Below are positions 16,783-26,206 of a stretch of 35,921 nucleotides of DNA, piece after piece. The DNA is taken from positions 1 to 35,921 of IMG/VR virus record IMGVR_UViG_3300027779_000081, one strand, 5' to 3'. The position numbers and the translations under genes were made by a program. Position 1 is the first letter of the stretch. The number at the start of each line of letters is the position of its first letter. The DNA comes from a virus. Below the pieces are notes generated by a model, which was not told the origin of the DNA, did not search any database, and worked only from the letters and a program-made list of their open reading frames with translations.

Positions 16783-19700
16783 ATGGTTCAGCTTACAGAG
16801 AAAGAAAAATACGCTATTGGGAGAGTTCTTGATGGAACTGCTCTTTATAATCAACCTACGCCAGATAATACAACTCCATTATATAGCGAAACTACAGGCG
16901 AATATACACCAATACAAAACAGAGGTGAGTTAATATCTAATATTAATGGTCTTTTAAATGACTCAGAAAAAGTAAACTACTTAAATAGTTTAGAAAATGG
17001 TCCTCAATTAGTTAGTAGGTTATTTGCTCAAAAAGATATATTAGATAAAAGACAAGGCTTTTCAGAAGAAGGCGGATTAGCAACTACATTAAGAGGTTTA
17101 GCTGGTGGTGCTGCTAGACAACCTTTAAGTGGTTTAGGCATACCTGATTTAACTGACTCATTATTGGGTCTCGTTCCTTATATTGGAAACACATTTAACA
17201 CAGCAGTTAGCCAAGCTACTGATGAGGGTTATCAAGCACAGGCTGATGAAATAAAAAAAACAGATAAAGCATACAGACAAGCTCTATCAAGTGCTAGTAG
17301 AGAAGATGCTAATTCAATCAGAAATAGAGCTAGTTTTTTTGGTCTAGGTAATTCTAGGAATGACGCTATAGCAAATAGATTTAATATAAACAGAGAAGAT
17401 TTTGGAAGAACTGAAATAGACCCAGAAGTTGCGCTAGCAGCAGAGCCAGAACGCTCTGGTTTTAAAGGAGCTTATCCTCAAGATAGACCTTTGTTTGGAG
17501 CGGCAAGGGCTGATGAAGCTCTTGGTAACTTTACTTTAGGTGGCGACAAGCCTGTATTTGGTTTTGGCGGTAGAGAAAATATTCCGCCAGAGTATAAAAC
17601 TCAAGCAACCTCTGGTGATGTTGCTGGAAGTTTTGCTGGAGCTGGAGGTACTCTAAGAAGTATTTTATCTACACTTCCAAAATTTAAAAGTATAAATCCT
17701 GTTGATGTTTCTACTGGTGTGCCTTTAACAAATACTGGAAGGATAGCTCAAGGTCAAATGCAAAATGCAAAGTATACTTCAGCCAATAACTCTGGTCAAT
17801 TTGATGATTTATTAAAGTTTGAATTACAAAGACCAAAAGCATCTACGGCATTAGATATGACTGCTGGAGGTGCTGCTGGAGGTTCTGAATATGTAAGTGA
17901 TATTCTTGATATACCAGAAGAATATAGACCATTAGTTCAAATATCCGCTGCTCTTGGAGTTGCTTCCTTATCACTTCCAGCCACAGACCTTGCTGTTTCT
18001 GCATATAATAAAGCAAGTAATTTACCAAGACAGGGAGTAAATCTTCTTGGTTCAAAGGCTGGAGAATTAGGAGAAAAATTTTTTACAACAAGAACAAATA
18101 TTATTGATGCTGGAATAGATAAGGTAAAAAAAAGTGCAAGTGTTTTAAAAGAAGCTCTTAAACGAAGCCCAGCTGGCTCTGGGATGAAAGAAGAAGATTG
18201 GATAAAAGGTCCTTTAGCTAGAAGTTTAAGACAATATGCTAATAGAAATAACATGAATTATGAGGAGGTTTTAACAACCGCAAGAGCTGCTGCTGATGAG
18301 CAAATTAAATTTATGGATGATTTACAAGTTAAATTAAACAAAGGCGAGATTGATGAAGCTACCTATAACTCTGAAATAGCAAAAGCAAATTCTTTATTTC
18401 CAGCTCAAATATTTGGTAAAACTGATTTTGGAGATTTTTTACAAACATGGACAATTCAAAGAAACGCATTAAGTGGTAAAGATAATCCAGCTATAAATGA
18501 TTTTAAAGGAATTGTTAGTGCTAAACTAGAAGAACAGTTTAAAAATTTTTCAAAACAGTTTGACGATTTAAAAGCAAAAGGTGTTGATGGAGAAGATATA
18601 CCATTTTTTCTTCAAAAAGATTTAACTACCTTTAGTGATGATATAGTAAAAGAAATAGAGAATAACATAAACACTTATTATAATACTTTAATAAACAAAG
18701 AAGGCACTCCTTTAACCACAGTTGAGCTTTCTCGGTTATTATCACAAAGAGCTGACGAAATATCTTCAACTATAAGAACTAAAAAAAATGAGCTTTACCA
18801 AAACCTTGAGCCTACTTCTTCTGTTATTTCTTCTTTTGACAATGCTCTTGAGGCAATAAAAATTATTCCCTTTAATGCAACTGGTCAAAAAGTTGCTAAT
18901 AGTACAATTAATGTTATTAAAAATGCTGATAAAATTAGCAAAAGAATTGCATCAAATAATGAAAAAATTAATAACCCAAAAACATCCGCAAAGATAAAAA
19001 ATGATTTAACAAACGAAAACAAACTTTTACAAGAAAAACTTCCAACTGAGCAACAAATAAGAAATTTAGCCTCAGAGCTTCAAGACGAAGCTGGACAACT
19101 TTCTAGGAGTGGTAAGGGCAATGCTAGTAATAATGTTACAAATTTAGCAAAAGCATTAGATGATGATTTACTACCTCTTGCTAGTCAAGAAAGAGTTAAT
19201 GCTGATATTGGAAATATTTTATTTAAAAATATTGAAGATGGTATTATAGGCACAATAACATCTTTAAATAGAAGTGGAAGATTAGACATAAAACCAGAGG
19301 TAGCTATCAAAAAATTTGGAGGAGAAAGTAAGGAGCTTGAAACTACAGTTGCCGCTCAAGAACTTCTAACAGGAGCTAAAGCAGCAGAAGATTTAGTTAA
19401 TCCAAATGTTAATTCAATAAATGTAACACCAGCAAGAGGCGGAGAGCCTTTAGTTTTAAACACTAAAAATTTAAGCAACAATACAAAAATACAAACTATA
19501 GACAAAAGAACTGTTGAAAATAATCAGTTAAATTTAAGTCAAACTGAAAAATTAACAGAAAGCATTATATCTAAACTTTATATTGAAAAAGATATTTATA
19601 ACCCACAAAGCATTAATGCCTTTATAAAAGAAAATGAAGTTCTTTTAAATCAACTTCCAAATCTTAAAGATAACTTAATAAATTTATCTAAACAAAGCAC

Positions 19701-20706
19701 AAAAGTTATTCAGGAAAGATTAAGTAGCCCAAAGAATACTTTTGGTCTTAAAGGAGATAAAATTGAAACAAGCGTAGATACTAATGGAAAAGTAACTATT
19801 AGACTTCAAGATGGACCAGATGATAAACTTGTAAATATTTTATTAAATAGTGATGACCCAGCAATGACTCTTTTGCAATTTATTAAAAAAGATACACCAG
19901 CTGGAGTTAGTAAAGAATCAGAGTTAATAAATTTTGTTAATGCAGTAAGAGGAAAGTCTGGTAAATCATCAACAGAATTAGAAAATACTTTTATAGATAT
20001 AATAAAAACAGAAGCTGGTTTAGTTAAAGATATTAATACTGGTAATTTTATATATTCACCAAAAACAAGTGATTATAAAAAAATTAGTGAATTACTAAAC
20101 ACTAAGGTTGGTTCTGGAACTCTTGATGATTTCATTAAAAAGAATGAAATATTTACTTCAGAAGGCGGTGTTAATAAATACAATAAAATAAAAGACAGTT
20201 TAGAAAATGTAACAAACACCTACAATATTGAAACTTTATTAGGAAAAACTTATAACGATATAGCTACTGGAGTAGTAAATGGAACTGCTGATTTGTTCGC
20301 AAGAGTTCTTGGTGCTAACTTATCAACTTTTATTTCAAGCGGTAGGGGTGCGCCTTTAGTTATAGCCCATCAAGTCAATAAGAGAGCTGCTGCTACATTA
20401 AATAGATTTGTTAATAATCAAGAATACAATCAAATAGTAAATCAAACTCTTACAAACCCAGAATATGCTAGGAAAGTTGTAACAATCTTACATGATAAAA
20501 GAATGTTTACTGGCTCAAGAAATATTCCAATTTACATTAGAGAAAATGCCAAACAAATACAAATTGCTCTTAGTGCAATGGGTGTAAATGTTCAAGAAGA
20601 TATTATTTTTGAGGCTTTAGAAGAAGGTATAGCAAATGGAGATTTAAGGGCATTAGATAAAACAGAAGAACAAGTATTGAAACAAATGTTTAAAAGGAGT
20701 AAATAA
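16783..20706 (+). CDS. Large internal virion / DNA-ejection protein (1307 aa)
   Basis: The largest protein of the genome. The N-terminal 420 residues contain Gly/Ala-rich, weakly hydrophobic stretches (GGLATTLRGLAGGAARQPLSG; ISAALGVASLSLPATDLAVSAY) that could insert in or cross a membrane. The centre and C-terminal 800 residues are Lys/Asn/Glu-rich helices and coiled coil. This layout and the position as the last large late gene fit a protein ejected with DNA to form a channel, as T7 gp16 or P22 gp16/gp20 do. No homology is claimed and no peptidoglycan-cleaving motif is seen. Confidence 0.55.
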   Translation: MVQLTEKEKYAIGRVLDGTALYNQPTPDNTTPLYSETTGEYTPIQNRGELISNINGLLNDSEKVNYLNSLENGPQLVSRLFAQKDILDKRQGFSEEGGLATTLRGLAGGAARQPLSGLGIPDLTDSLLGLVPYIGNTFNTAVSQATDEGYQAQADEIKKTDKAYRQALSSASREDANSIRNRASFFGLGNSRNDAIANRFNINREDFGRTEIDPEVALAAEPERSGFKGAYPQDRPLFGAARADEALGNFTLGGDKPVFGFGGRENIPPEYKTQATSGDVAGSFAGAGGTLRSILSTLPKFKSINPVDVSTGVPLTNTGRIAQGQMQNAKYTSANNSGQFDDLLKFELQRPKASTALDMTAGGAAGGSEYVSDILDIPEEYRPLVQISAALGVASLSLPATDLAVSAYNKASNLPRQGVNLLGSKAGELGEKFFTTRTNIIDAGIDKVKKSASVLKEALKRSPAGSGMKEEDWIKGPLARSLRQYANRNNMNYEEVLTTARAAADEQIKFMDDLQVKLNKGEIDEATYNSEIAKANSLFPAQIFGKTDFGDFLQTWTIQRNALSGKDNPAINDFKGIVSAKLEEQFKNFSKQFDDLKAKGVDGEDIPFFLQKDLTTFSDDIVKEIENNINTYYNTLINKEGTPLTTVELSRLLSQRADEISSTIRTKKNELYQNLEPTSSVISSFDNALEAIKIIPFNATGQKVANSTINVIKNADKISKRIASNNEKINNPKTSAKIKNDLTNENKLLQEKLPTEQQIRNLASELQDEAGQLSRSGKGNASNNVTNLAKALDDDLLPLASQERVNADIGNILFKNIEDGIIGTITSLNRSGRLDIKPEVAIKKFGGESKELETTVAAQELLTGAKAAEDLVNPNVNSINVTPARGGEPLVLNTKNLSNNTKIQTIDKRTVENNQLNLSQTEKLTESIISKLYIEKDIYNPQSINAFIKENEVLLNQLPNLKDNLINLSKQSTKVIQERLSSPKNTFGLKGDKIETSVDTNGKVTIRLQDGPDDKLVNILLNSDDPAMTLLQFIKKDTPAGVSKESELINFVNAVRGKSGKSSTELENTFIDIIKTEAGLVKDINTGNFIYSPKTSDYKKISELLNTKVGSGTLDDFIKKNEIFTSEGGVNKYNKIKDSLENVTNTYNIETLLGKTYNDIATGVVNGTADLFARVLGANLSTFISSGRGAPLVIAHQVNKRAAATLNRFVNNQEYNQIVNQTLTNPEYARKVVTILHDKRMFTGSRNIPIYIRENAKQIQIALSAMGVNVQEDIIFEALEEGIANGDLRALDKTEEQVLKQMFKRSK

Positions 20707-20843
20707 TGATTAAAATTATTTTAAGTGTTATCCCAGTATTATTCGTAGTAGGTTGTGCGTCTGGTCATGTAAATGTATCAACACAAACACCTAGCAATAC
20801 TGACTTAACCATTACAATAGAATCAAAACAAAACAAGGACTAA
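20706..20843 (+). CDS. Small lipoprotein (45 aa)
   Basis: MIKIILSVIPVLFVVGCASG is a textbook lipoprotein signal: a Lys near the N-terminus, a hydrophobic core, and the lipobox VVGC with the lipidated Cys at 17. The mature part would be only 29 residues. The start overlaps the preceding stop (TAATG). Such tiny phage lipoproteins may be outer spanins or superinfection-exclusion factors; no partner inner spanin was recognised, so the role is open. Confidence 0.7.
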   Translation: MIKIILSVIPVLFVVGCASGHVNVSTQTPSNTDLTITIESKQNKD

Positions 20844-20844
20844 T

Positions 20845-21477
20845 ATGTTTGGTAATAAAAAAAGGAAAAGTTATTTTAATCTCCAAAGCCCTATTGATGT
20901 TTTAAGTAATAAGGTTTCAGAGATAGGAGAGAGAATTACAACAAATCCTTTGGATAAAATTATGTCTGGAAACATTCAAGGTGTACCCTTAAATGATGAT
21001 TTAACTGCTTTAAATAAATTTAGAGCAAAAACTGGAAAATTTAATAATAGTATGTTTGGTCAAGTTCTTGGAATAGATGATGCGACAAGGCTAAAGGTAT
21101 TAAATGATGAAGCTCAAAAATTATCTACGCAAAAACAATTAAATGCTTTAATGTTTGACTTAAGTGAACAAAATAAAAATTTAGGCAGAACACCTATTAA
21201 GCCTTTTGAATATACTAGACCAATTAATTTAGATGGTGGCTCTTATACAGATATGCTACCTAACGATAATGTTGCTGGTTCACCTTTAGTTGTAGCTTCC
21301 GAAGCTAATAATGAAACAGACCAAGAATTTATAAATAGAGTTTCGCAAGTTAGACAACCAAACAATGCAGAGCAAAATACTACAGAGCAACAAGTTAATG
21401 AAGATGATGAAAAAGGTAATAATCTTTTAAAAGACATTAAAGATAAAAGAAAAAAATTATTTCAGTTCCTCTTTTAA
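20845..21477 (+). CDS. Unknown protein at end of late operon (210 aa)
   Basis: A 210-residue charged, Asn/Gln-rich protein starting just after the small lipoprotein gene. The N-terminus is basic (MFGNKKRKSYFN); the C-terminus is acidic (NEDDEKGN), then basic. No recognised domain. As the final gene of the structural block it may be a virion component. It converges with a minus-strand gene; the AT-rich gap between them has only a weak hairpin (TTAA-GCA-TTAA followed by T's near 21526-21542). Confidence 0.5.
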   Translation: MFGNKKRKSYFNLQSPIDVLSNKVSEIGERITTNPLDKIMSGNIQGVPLNDDLTALNKFRAKTGKFNNSMFGQVLGIDDATRLKVLNDEAQKLSTQKQLNALMFDLSEQNKNLGRTPIKPFEYTRPINLDGGSYTDMLPNDNVAGSPLVVASEANNETDQEFINRVSQVRQPNNAEQNTTEQQVNEDDEKGNNLLKDIKDKRKKLFQFLF

Positions 21478-21523
21478 TAGTTAATTAAAAAAATCACCAA
21501 ACAATAAATAAATAATAATATCT

Positions 21524-21748
21524 TTAAGCATTAAGTTTTTTACCATCATCTGTATTTAATAGGTAGTCATAATGATTCATATCTACATTATAAATCTCAA
21601 CTGCCTTTAAGCAATCATTTAACTCCATGTCTTGTCCAGCCGTTCTTTCTTTGTTGGCTTGTAAATCCATGATGCGTTCTTGTCTCTGACTGATAAGGTG
21701 ATTAAGGGCATACTTAATAAGGGCGTAAGCTAGTGGTTCTAATTTCAT
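21524..21748 (-). CDS. Small helical protein, isolated on minus strand (74 aa)
   Basis: Starts MKLEPLAYALIKYALNHLISQRQERIMDLQANKERTAGQD; entirely helical in appearance, with no recognised family. A strong ribosome-binding site (GGAGGAAAG) lies 6-14 bases upstream of the ATG on the minus strand, supporting a real gene. It is transcribed opposite to both neighbouring operons, and its upstream region is shared divergently with the exonuclease operon. A regulatory role is possible but not shown. Confidence 0.65.
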   Translation of the reverse strand: MKLEPLAYALIKYALNHLISQRQERIMDLQANKERTAGQDMELNDCLKAVEIYNVDMNHYDYLLNTDDGKKLNA

Positions 21749-21968
21749 CTTCTTTCCTCCAAATGAAACACTAGCCTACTTTGATTCTAAAAATAGTCTA
21801 TAGCCCTTTTTACATTAGTTGTTGATAAGCTGTTTATAACTCCAAAAAATATTTCTGATTCAAAAATAATTTTGCACAATTTTCGAATCATGTTTTTATC
21901 TGAATCGGAAAGAAGGCAATCACAAATATTAAACTGCCAATTTCCCCTGTCTAATAAAGGAGATATTG
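21749..21968. other. Divergent intergenic region
   Basis: 220 bases between the leftward small gene and the rightward exonuclease gene. It must contain promoters in both directions. A possible rightward promoter is TTGCAC (21871-21876) with a weak -10 TTATCT 18 bases later. The inverted pair GATTC/GAATC recurs around it (21858-21890, 21902). A leftward TTG-started reading frame across this stretch is not convincing. The exonuclease ribosome-binding site AAAGGAG ends the region. Confidence 0.4.
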
Positions 21969-22817
21969 ATGAAGATAAAATACCCAAGCGTAATAGAAGA
22001 AATGACTAATGCTGAATATCACTCTGGAGCTGGTGATGAAGCTATTGGTTCTTCAAGTTTAAAAACACTAGCTACAAAGACTCCTAATCATTTTAAAAAC
22101 AAGAAGCCTCAAGAAAGTAAACCTTACTTTGACAAGGGTACTGCTTGCCATACAGCAATACTAGAGCCGAACCTATTTAAAAAGAACGTAATAAGAGGTG
22201 GTAAAGATAGAAGGCAAAAGGAATATAAAGAAGCTATGGAAAGTAAAACTTCCGAACAAGTAGTATTGCCTGATAGTGATTATGAGGATGTATTAAGAAT
22301 AAAAGATGCAGTCTCAAACAGCCCTCAAGTTAATAAATTATTGTATCATCAAGATGCAAGGTCTGAGGTATCAGCTTTTTGTATTGATAAAGAAACAGGC
22401 ATTAAGTTGAAGTGCCGACCAGATAAAGTTAGACCATCAAAGAAAGACCCAAGTATGGATATTATCATAGATTTAAAGACAACTGTTGATGCTTCAAGAG
22501 AAGGTTTTGAAAGAGCTTGTGGTAATTTTGGTTATCATATTCAAGAGGCGTTTTACAGGAGGTGCTGGGAACAGGCAACAAATAGAAAGGTTGCTAAGTT
22601 CTATTTCTTAGCTGTAGAAAAAGAGCCACCTTATGCTTTTAGCATATTTGAACTAGGTGATATGTCTATAATAGAAGGTGATGCTGTTGTTGAAAAAGCG
22701 TTACAAACTTATAGCGAATGTCAAAAGACTGGTATCTTTCCTAGTTACGATACTGAAATACAGAAGATAGAGATACCACCATATTTTATAAAATTAACAG
22801 AGCCTACTATATTCTAG
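21969..22817 (+). CDS. recE: RecE-like exonuclease (PD-(D/E)XK)
   Basis: Related to RecE/exonuclease VIII, which degrades one strand of duplex DNA from ends to leave single strands for annealing recombination. The ATG at 21969 is chosen because AAAGGAG lies 6 bases upstream. In the 282-residue protein: GTACHTAILEP (57-67) is the G...H entry motif; GIKLKCRPDKV with the catalytic Asp at 152; IIIDLKTT (165-172) with Asp168 and Lys170; and QEAFYRRC (192-199). All are in the order of the RecE nuclease family. No RecT homologue is evident; the next gene, an SSB-like protein, may be the partner. Confidence 0.85.
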   Translation: MKIKYPSVIEEMTNAEYHSGAGDEAIGSSSLKTLATKTPNHFKNKKPQESKPYFDKGTACHTAILEPNLFKKNVIRGGKDRRQKEYKEAMESKTSEQVVLPDSDYEDVLRIKDAVSNSPQVNKLLYHQDARSEVSAFCIDKETGIKLKCRPDKVRPSKKDPSMDIIIDLKTTVDASREGFERACGNFGYHIQEAFYRRCWEQATNRKVAKFYFLAVEKEPPYAFSIFELGDMSIIEGDAVVEKALQTYSECQKTGIFPSYDTEIQKIEIPPYFIKLTEPTIF

Positions 22818-22872
22818 GTTAAATTAAACAAGGTTAGTGATATAGGCTAATCTTTTCTTAAAGGAGATAAAA

Positions 22873-23481
22873 ATGTCGTTTGGATTTAAAGAAGAACAAA
22901 GAGAGAGTAATGGAGAAGTTTGGGATAGACTAAAGTTTAATGCAAAAACTGGTGTATATACCTCAACAATCTTTAACAAAGAAGAAGGTCAAAAAGAAAG
23001 CAATGAAGTTAATCCTGACTTTAAATGTTATGTAGATTTTGCAAAAACATTGAAGGTTGGATGGGCTGATTTTAGTTTAGAGACTCCATCTGTTGCTACA
23101 ACAGGTTATGGCGAATCGGTACTAGATAGACCAACACCAGAACATAAAGAATATGTAAGTTTCAACCTATATAATAAGGAATTAGGTATGGTAAATTTCG
23201 GCTCTAGCTCAAAAGCAGTATTAATTGAGTTAGGAGGTTTGCACGATTCTTATCTTTCTTTAGAAAAAGAAAAAGGAGATTTAATACCAGTAGTTCATTT
23301 TGACGGAACTAAAGAAATTAAGTTTGGCAAAGCTAATAAAATACAAGTGCCTAACGTATCTATTGTTGATTGGAGAGAAAGACCAGCAACAATGTTAGGT
23401 CAAGTAGAACAAGTTGAGGAGAAAAAGCCAGAGCCTGTAAAAGCACCAGAGCCTGACTTTGATGACGACCTCGACTTCTAA
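22873..23481 (+). CDS. SSB-like protein with acidic tail
   Basis: A 202-residue protein with a beta-rich N-terminal body, a Lys/Pro/Glu linker (about 178-193) and the C-terminal PDFDDDLDF. A flexible linker ending in acidic residues plus a final Phe is the design of bacterial and phage ssDNA-binding proteins, whose tail recruits replication and repair partners. It follows the RecE-like gene and precedes the primase, where an SSB is expected. The OB-fold is inferred, not proven. Ribosome-binding site AAAGGAG. Confidence 0.65.
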   Translation: MSFGFKEEQRESNGEVWDRLKFNAKTGVYTSTIFNKEEGQKESNEVNPDFKCYVDFAKTLKVGWADFSLETPSVATTGYGESVLDRPTPEHKEYVSFNLYNKELGMVNFGSSSKAVLIELGGLHDSYLSLEKEKGDLIPVVHFDGTKEIKFGKANKIQVPNVSIVDWRERPATMLGQVEQVEEKKPEPVKAPEPDFDDDLDF

Positions 23482-23483
23482 GT

Positions 23484-23561
23484 AACTAAAGCCATACTGG
23501 TTGGTTTTAGTTAGAGTAAGGTGTTGTTAGCTTAGATTCTAACTCTCCCCACACCTTACTC
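23484..23561 (+). terminator. Two tandem hairpins after the SSB-like gene
   Basis: AACTAAA (23484-23490) pairs with TTTAGTT (23506-23512). Immediately after it, GAGTAAGGTGT (23514-23524) pairs perfectly with ACACCTTACTC (23551-23561), with an inner stem GTTAG/CTAAC (23526-23530, 23539-23543). There is no T-run behind the long hairpin. This makes it a probable mRNA stabiliser, processing site or factor-assisted terminator rather than a classic intrinsic terminator. Confidence 0.65.
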
Positions 23562-23574
23562 ACCCCAACCCTGT

Positions 23575-23721
23575 ATGAGAAAAAAAAAGAGTTACTGGAA
23601 AGAGATTTGCGTTAATTTATTTGTTTTTATTTACATAGCTTTTGGAAACTATGTATTTGAACTTGACCATGACTATGTTGTTGTAAGGAAAAACTTAAAT
23701 GCAGAAATTAGTATCGAATAA
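23575..23721 (+). CDS. Possible small membrane protein (48 aa)
   Basis: MRKKKSYWKE followed by a hydrophobic span ICVNLFVFIYIAFGNYVF and a short charged tail gives positive-inside single-span topology. It fills the gap between the hairpin and the methyltransferase gene and overlaps the latter by 23 bases. There is no clear ribosome-binding site before its ATG, so it may not be translated. No family recognised. Confidence 0.35.
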   Translation: MRKKKSYWKEICVNLFVFIYIAFGNYVFELDHDYVVVRKNLNAEISIE

Positions 23722-24262
23722 TAATAGGGCTGAACATGATTATTACCCTACACCTAAGAGTTGTGTTGAAGCTCTTTATAACAGAGAATTTTTCTCTGGG
23801 TCAGTCTGGGAATGTGCAGCTGGCAGAGGAGATATTTCTAATGTGTTCTTAGATAAAGGACATGAGGTTTTATCAACTGATTTAATAGATAGAGGGCATG
23901 ACAATATAACTGGTGGTGTAGACTTTCTAAAGACTAAGTATACTAAGGATATGCCACACAATATAGTAACAAACCCACCTTTTAATTTAGCCTTTGAGTT
24001 TGTTAAACACGCCTTTGAGATGTCTTTATTATCAGAGGGTAAAGTTGCTATGTTTCTTAGACTGGCTTTCTTAGAGAGTAAAAAGCGAAGACCTTTCTTT
24101 TTAGAAAACAAACCATCAAAAGTTTATGTCTTTTCAGAAAGACAAACCTTATGGAAGAATGGCGAGGATGTTCCTAAAGGTAGAAGCGGAACTACTCCCT
24201 ATGCTTGGTTTGTTTGGAATGGTAAGAACAGGAAAGATAAAACTGTACTGGAATGGATATAA
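23699..24262 (+). CDS. DNA adenine N6-methyltransferase
   Basis: A 187-residue SAM-dependent methyltransferase. Motif I is WECAAGRGDISNVF (37-50, cofactor binding), followed by an acidic STDL (59-62) and the catalytic TNPPF (91-95), the N6-adenine type of the (D/N)PP(F/Y) motif. The N-terminus HDYYPTPKSCVEALY is usual in small phage enzymes of this type. No restriction partner is nearby; self-protection from host restriction or control of packaging and gene expression are the usual roles of such orphan enzymes. Ribosome-binding site GTAAGGA. Stop overlaps the next start. Confidence 0.8.
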   Translation: MQKLVSNNNRAEHDYYPTPKSCVEALYNREFFSGSVWECAAGRGDISNVFLDKGHEVLSTDLIDRGHDNITGGVDFLKTKYTKDMPHNIVTNPPFNLAFEFVKHAFEMSLLSEGKVAMFLRLAFLESKKRRPFFLENKPSKVYVFSERQTLWKNGEDVPKGRSGTTPYAWFVWNGKNRKDKTVLEWI

Positions 24263-24369
24263 TGAAGTTTGAACACTATTTAATGCTAATTACACTAGGT
24301 CTATTTGGCTATGTGTTATTTGCTAGACTAATGATTTTAATACTAACTGGGAAAGATATTAATGGATAA
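24262..24369 (+). CDS. Tiny transmembrane peptide (35 aa)
   Basis: MKFEHYLMLITLGLFGYVLFARLMILILTGKDING is a single hydrophobic span. The start overlaps the methyltransferase stop (TAATG) and the end overlaps the primase start by 8 bases, so translation of the three would be coupled. No family recognised. Confidence 0.5.
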   Translation: MKFEHYLMLITLGLFGYVLFARLMILILTGKDING

Positions 24370-26206
24370 AAGATATATTGAAGCAATTAAGGTTGTTGCA
24401 AGTGAAGTCTTTGGTGAGATAAAAATTACTACAGACTCTGAATTAAGATTTGGAACTAAGTATTCTAAAGCGGTTAATTTAACTAATGCTACTTGGTTTG
24501 ATTTTGAAGCTAATGAGGGCGGTGGTTTAATAGACCTAATACAAAAACATAAAAGTTTATCTGGTAGAGAATTATCAGACTATCTTTATAATGAGTTTGG
24601 GATAGGTGAAAGAAACATAGACACTAAAGCAGCAAAGCCACCACCTCAAGGCTCAAAAATAGTTAATGAGTATAATTATGTTAATGAGAATGGAGAGGTT
24701 ACATACCAAGTTTTAAGATTTGAACCTAAGACATTCAAGCAACGTCATTTTAAGGATGGCAAGACTGTATGGGGTTTAAAAGACATAGAGCCATTGCCTT
24801 ATAACTTACCTAAGATATTAGAAGATAAAGACAAGACTATATTTATAGTTGAGGGTGAGAAAGATGCTGACCGACTTGTCTCTCTTGGATTTTTAGCTAC
24901 AACTAACTCTGGTGGTAGCAAGAATTGGAAGCCTTCTCTTAATAAATACTTCAAAGATAGAAGGGTAATTTTAATCTCAGACAACGATTCTGCTGGGTAC
25001 TTACATACCCAAGCTATCTCAAATCATCTTCTAAGCGAAGCTGAGAGCCTTCATTTCTTGTCATTAGAAGGAAAAGTTGCAGATAAGGGTGATATATCAG
25101 ATTTTATTGATGCTGGTGGTGATATTGAGGAGCTTATACTTAACGCTACATTAGTAGAAAATTTAAGCCAAGATGTAGTTGAGAATGTTTTTCCTACTAT
25201 GGGAATTAATGACTTGATGGGATTAAAAAGCCAAACCTATCTAATTGAAAATCTTATACCAGAAGGCGGACTTTCAGTAATTTATGGTCAGCCAGCCTCA
25301 TTCAAAAGTTTTGTAGCAATAGATATGTGCCTATCTATTTCCTCTAGTATTGATTGGCAAGGGTATGATACTGGAGCTGGTAAAACTTTATTTATAGCAG
25401 CAGAGGGTGTTGGTGGTTTAAAGAAAAGAATACAGGCATGGCTTGCAAAACATAAGGACATAACAAAGACTCCTGACTTTCATGTTCTGGCTACAACTGT
25501 AGATTTTTTAGACCCAGAGCAGTTAGATAAATTAATAAATACAATTCATAATATTGGTAAGGATTTTAAACTTATAGTAATTGATACTATTGCCAGAACA
25601 TTATCGAACTCTGGCTCTGATGAAAATTCTGCAAGCGATATGGGAATGTTTTTATCAGCCTGTGATACTGTAAGAGAACAAACTAAATCAGCTATACTAG
25701 CTATTCACCATAGCGGTAAAAATGAAGCGTCTGGACTGAGAGGTAGTTCAGCTTTATTAGGTGGTGTTGATACCTCAATTAACTGTTCTCACTCTGGTAC
25801 TGTAAATCTATCAGTACAGAAACAAAAAGATACAGAGCAGTTAGAAATGATTAGTTTAGAAATAGAAAAGAGACAGTTGTTTTCTGATACCTCAGTTACT
25901 TTGCAGAAGCTAACCTTTGAAACTGGTAACAAGCCTATATATGAGCCAGCTCTAGGAGCGAATCAGAAATTAGTCTATGATATTATAAAAAATTCTTTAG
26001 AGGAGAATGGTAAAACTAAATGGATAAACTCTGATGTTGGTGAGCAAACCTTTATAACAATGAGTCATTTAGAATTTAAAAGTTTTGCTCAGTTTCCTGA
26101 TAAAGATTTAAGGCGTAAACAGCAAAAATTATCTAGGACAATACTGTCCTTACAAAACAAAGAGTTAGTTGGTATATGGGATGAAAAGATATGGTTAATA
26201 AAATGA
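24362..26206 (+). CDS. Primase-helicase (TOPRIM + RecA-fold ATPase)
   Basis: The central replication protein. The first about 120 residues contain a WFDFEANEGGGLIDLI segment as in primase N-terminal regions. A TOPRIM domain follows, with IVEGEKDADRL (162-172) and ISDNDSAG (205-212), the catalytic Glu and the acidic pair. The C-terminal part is an AAA_25/RepA-like ATPase: Walker A GQPASFKSF (309-317, Phe replacing the usual Gly before Lys), Walker B LIVIDT (404-409) and AIHHSGK (447-453). It should synthesise primers and unwind DNA, using the host polymerase because the phage shows no polymerase gene of its own. Confidence 0.88.
   Translation: MDKRYIEAIKVVASEVFGEIKITTDSELRFGTKYSKAVNLTNATWFDFEANEGGGLIDLIQKHKSLSGRELSDYLYNEFGIGERNIDTKAAKPPPQGSKIVNEYNYVNENGEVTYQVLRFEPKTFKQRHFKDGKTVWGLKDIEPLPYNLPKILEDKDKTIFIVEGEKDADRLVSLGFLATTNSGGSKNWKPSLNKYFKDRRVILISDNDSAGYLHTQAISNHLLSEAESLHFLSLEGKVADKGDISDFIDAGGDIEELILNATLVENLSQDVVENVFPTMGINDLMGLKSQTYLIENLIPEGGLSVIYGQPASFKSFVAIDMCLSISSSIDWQGYDTGAGKTLFIAAEGVGGLKKRIQAWLAKHKDITKTPDFHVLATTVDFLDPEQLDKLINTIHNIGKDFKLIVIDTIARTLSNSGSDENSASDMGMFLSACDTVREQTKSAILAIHHSGKNEASGLRGSSALLGGVDTSINCSHSGTVNLSVQKQKDTEQLEMISLEIEKRQLFSDTSVTLQKLTFETGNKPIYEPALGANQKLVYDIIKNSLEENGKTKWINSDVGEQTFITMSHLEFKSFAQFPDKDLRRKQQKLSRTILSLQNKELVGIWDEKIWLIK

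Noticed and set aside
16426-16854. Leftward frame of 142 codons opposite the 439-residue protein gene
   Set aside because: Antisense to a well-supported gene with its own ribosome-binding site; it has no supporting motifs and is best explained as a codon-bias shadow.
21787-21987. Leftward frame of 66 codons before the exonuclease gene
   Set aside because: It needs a TTG start inside the exonuclease gene, has no ribosome-binding site and occupies the space expected for divergent promoters.
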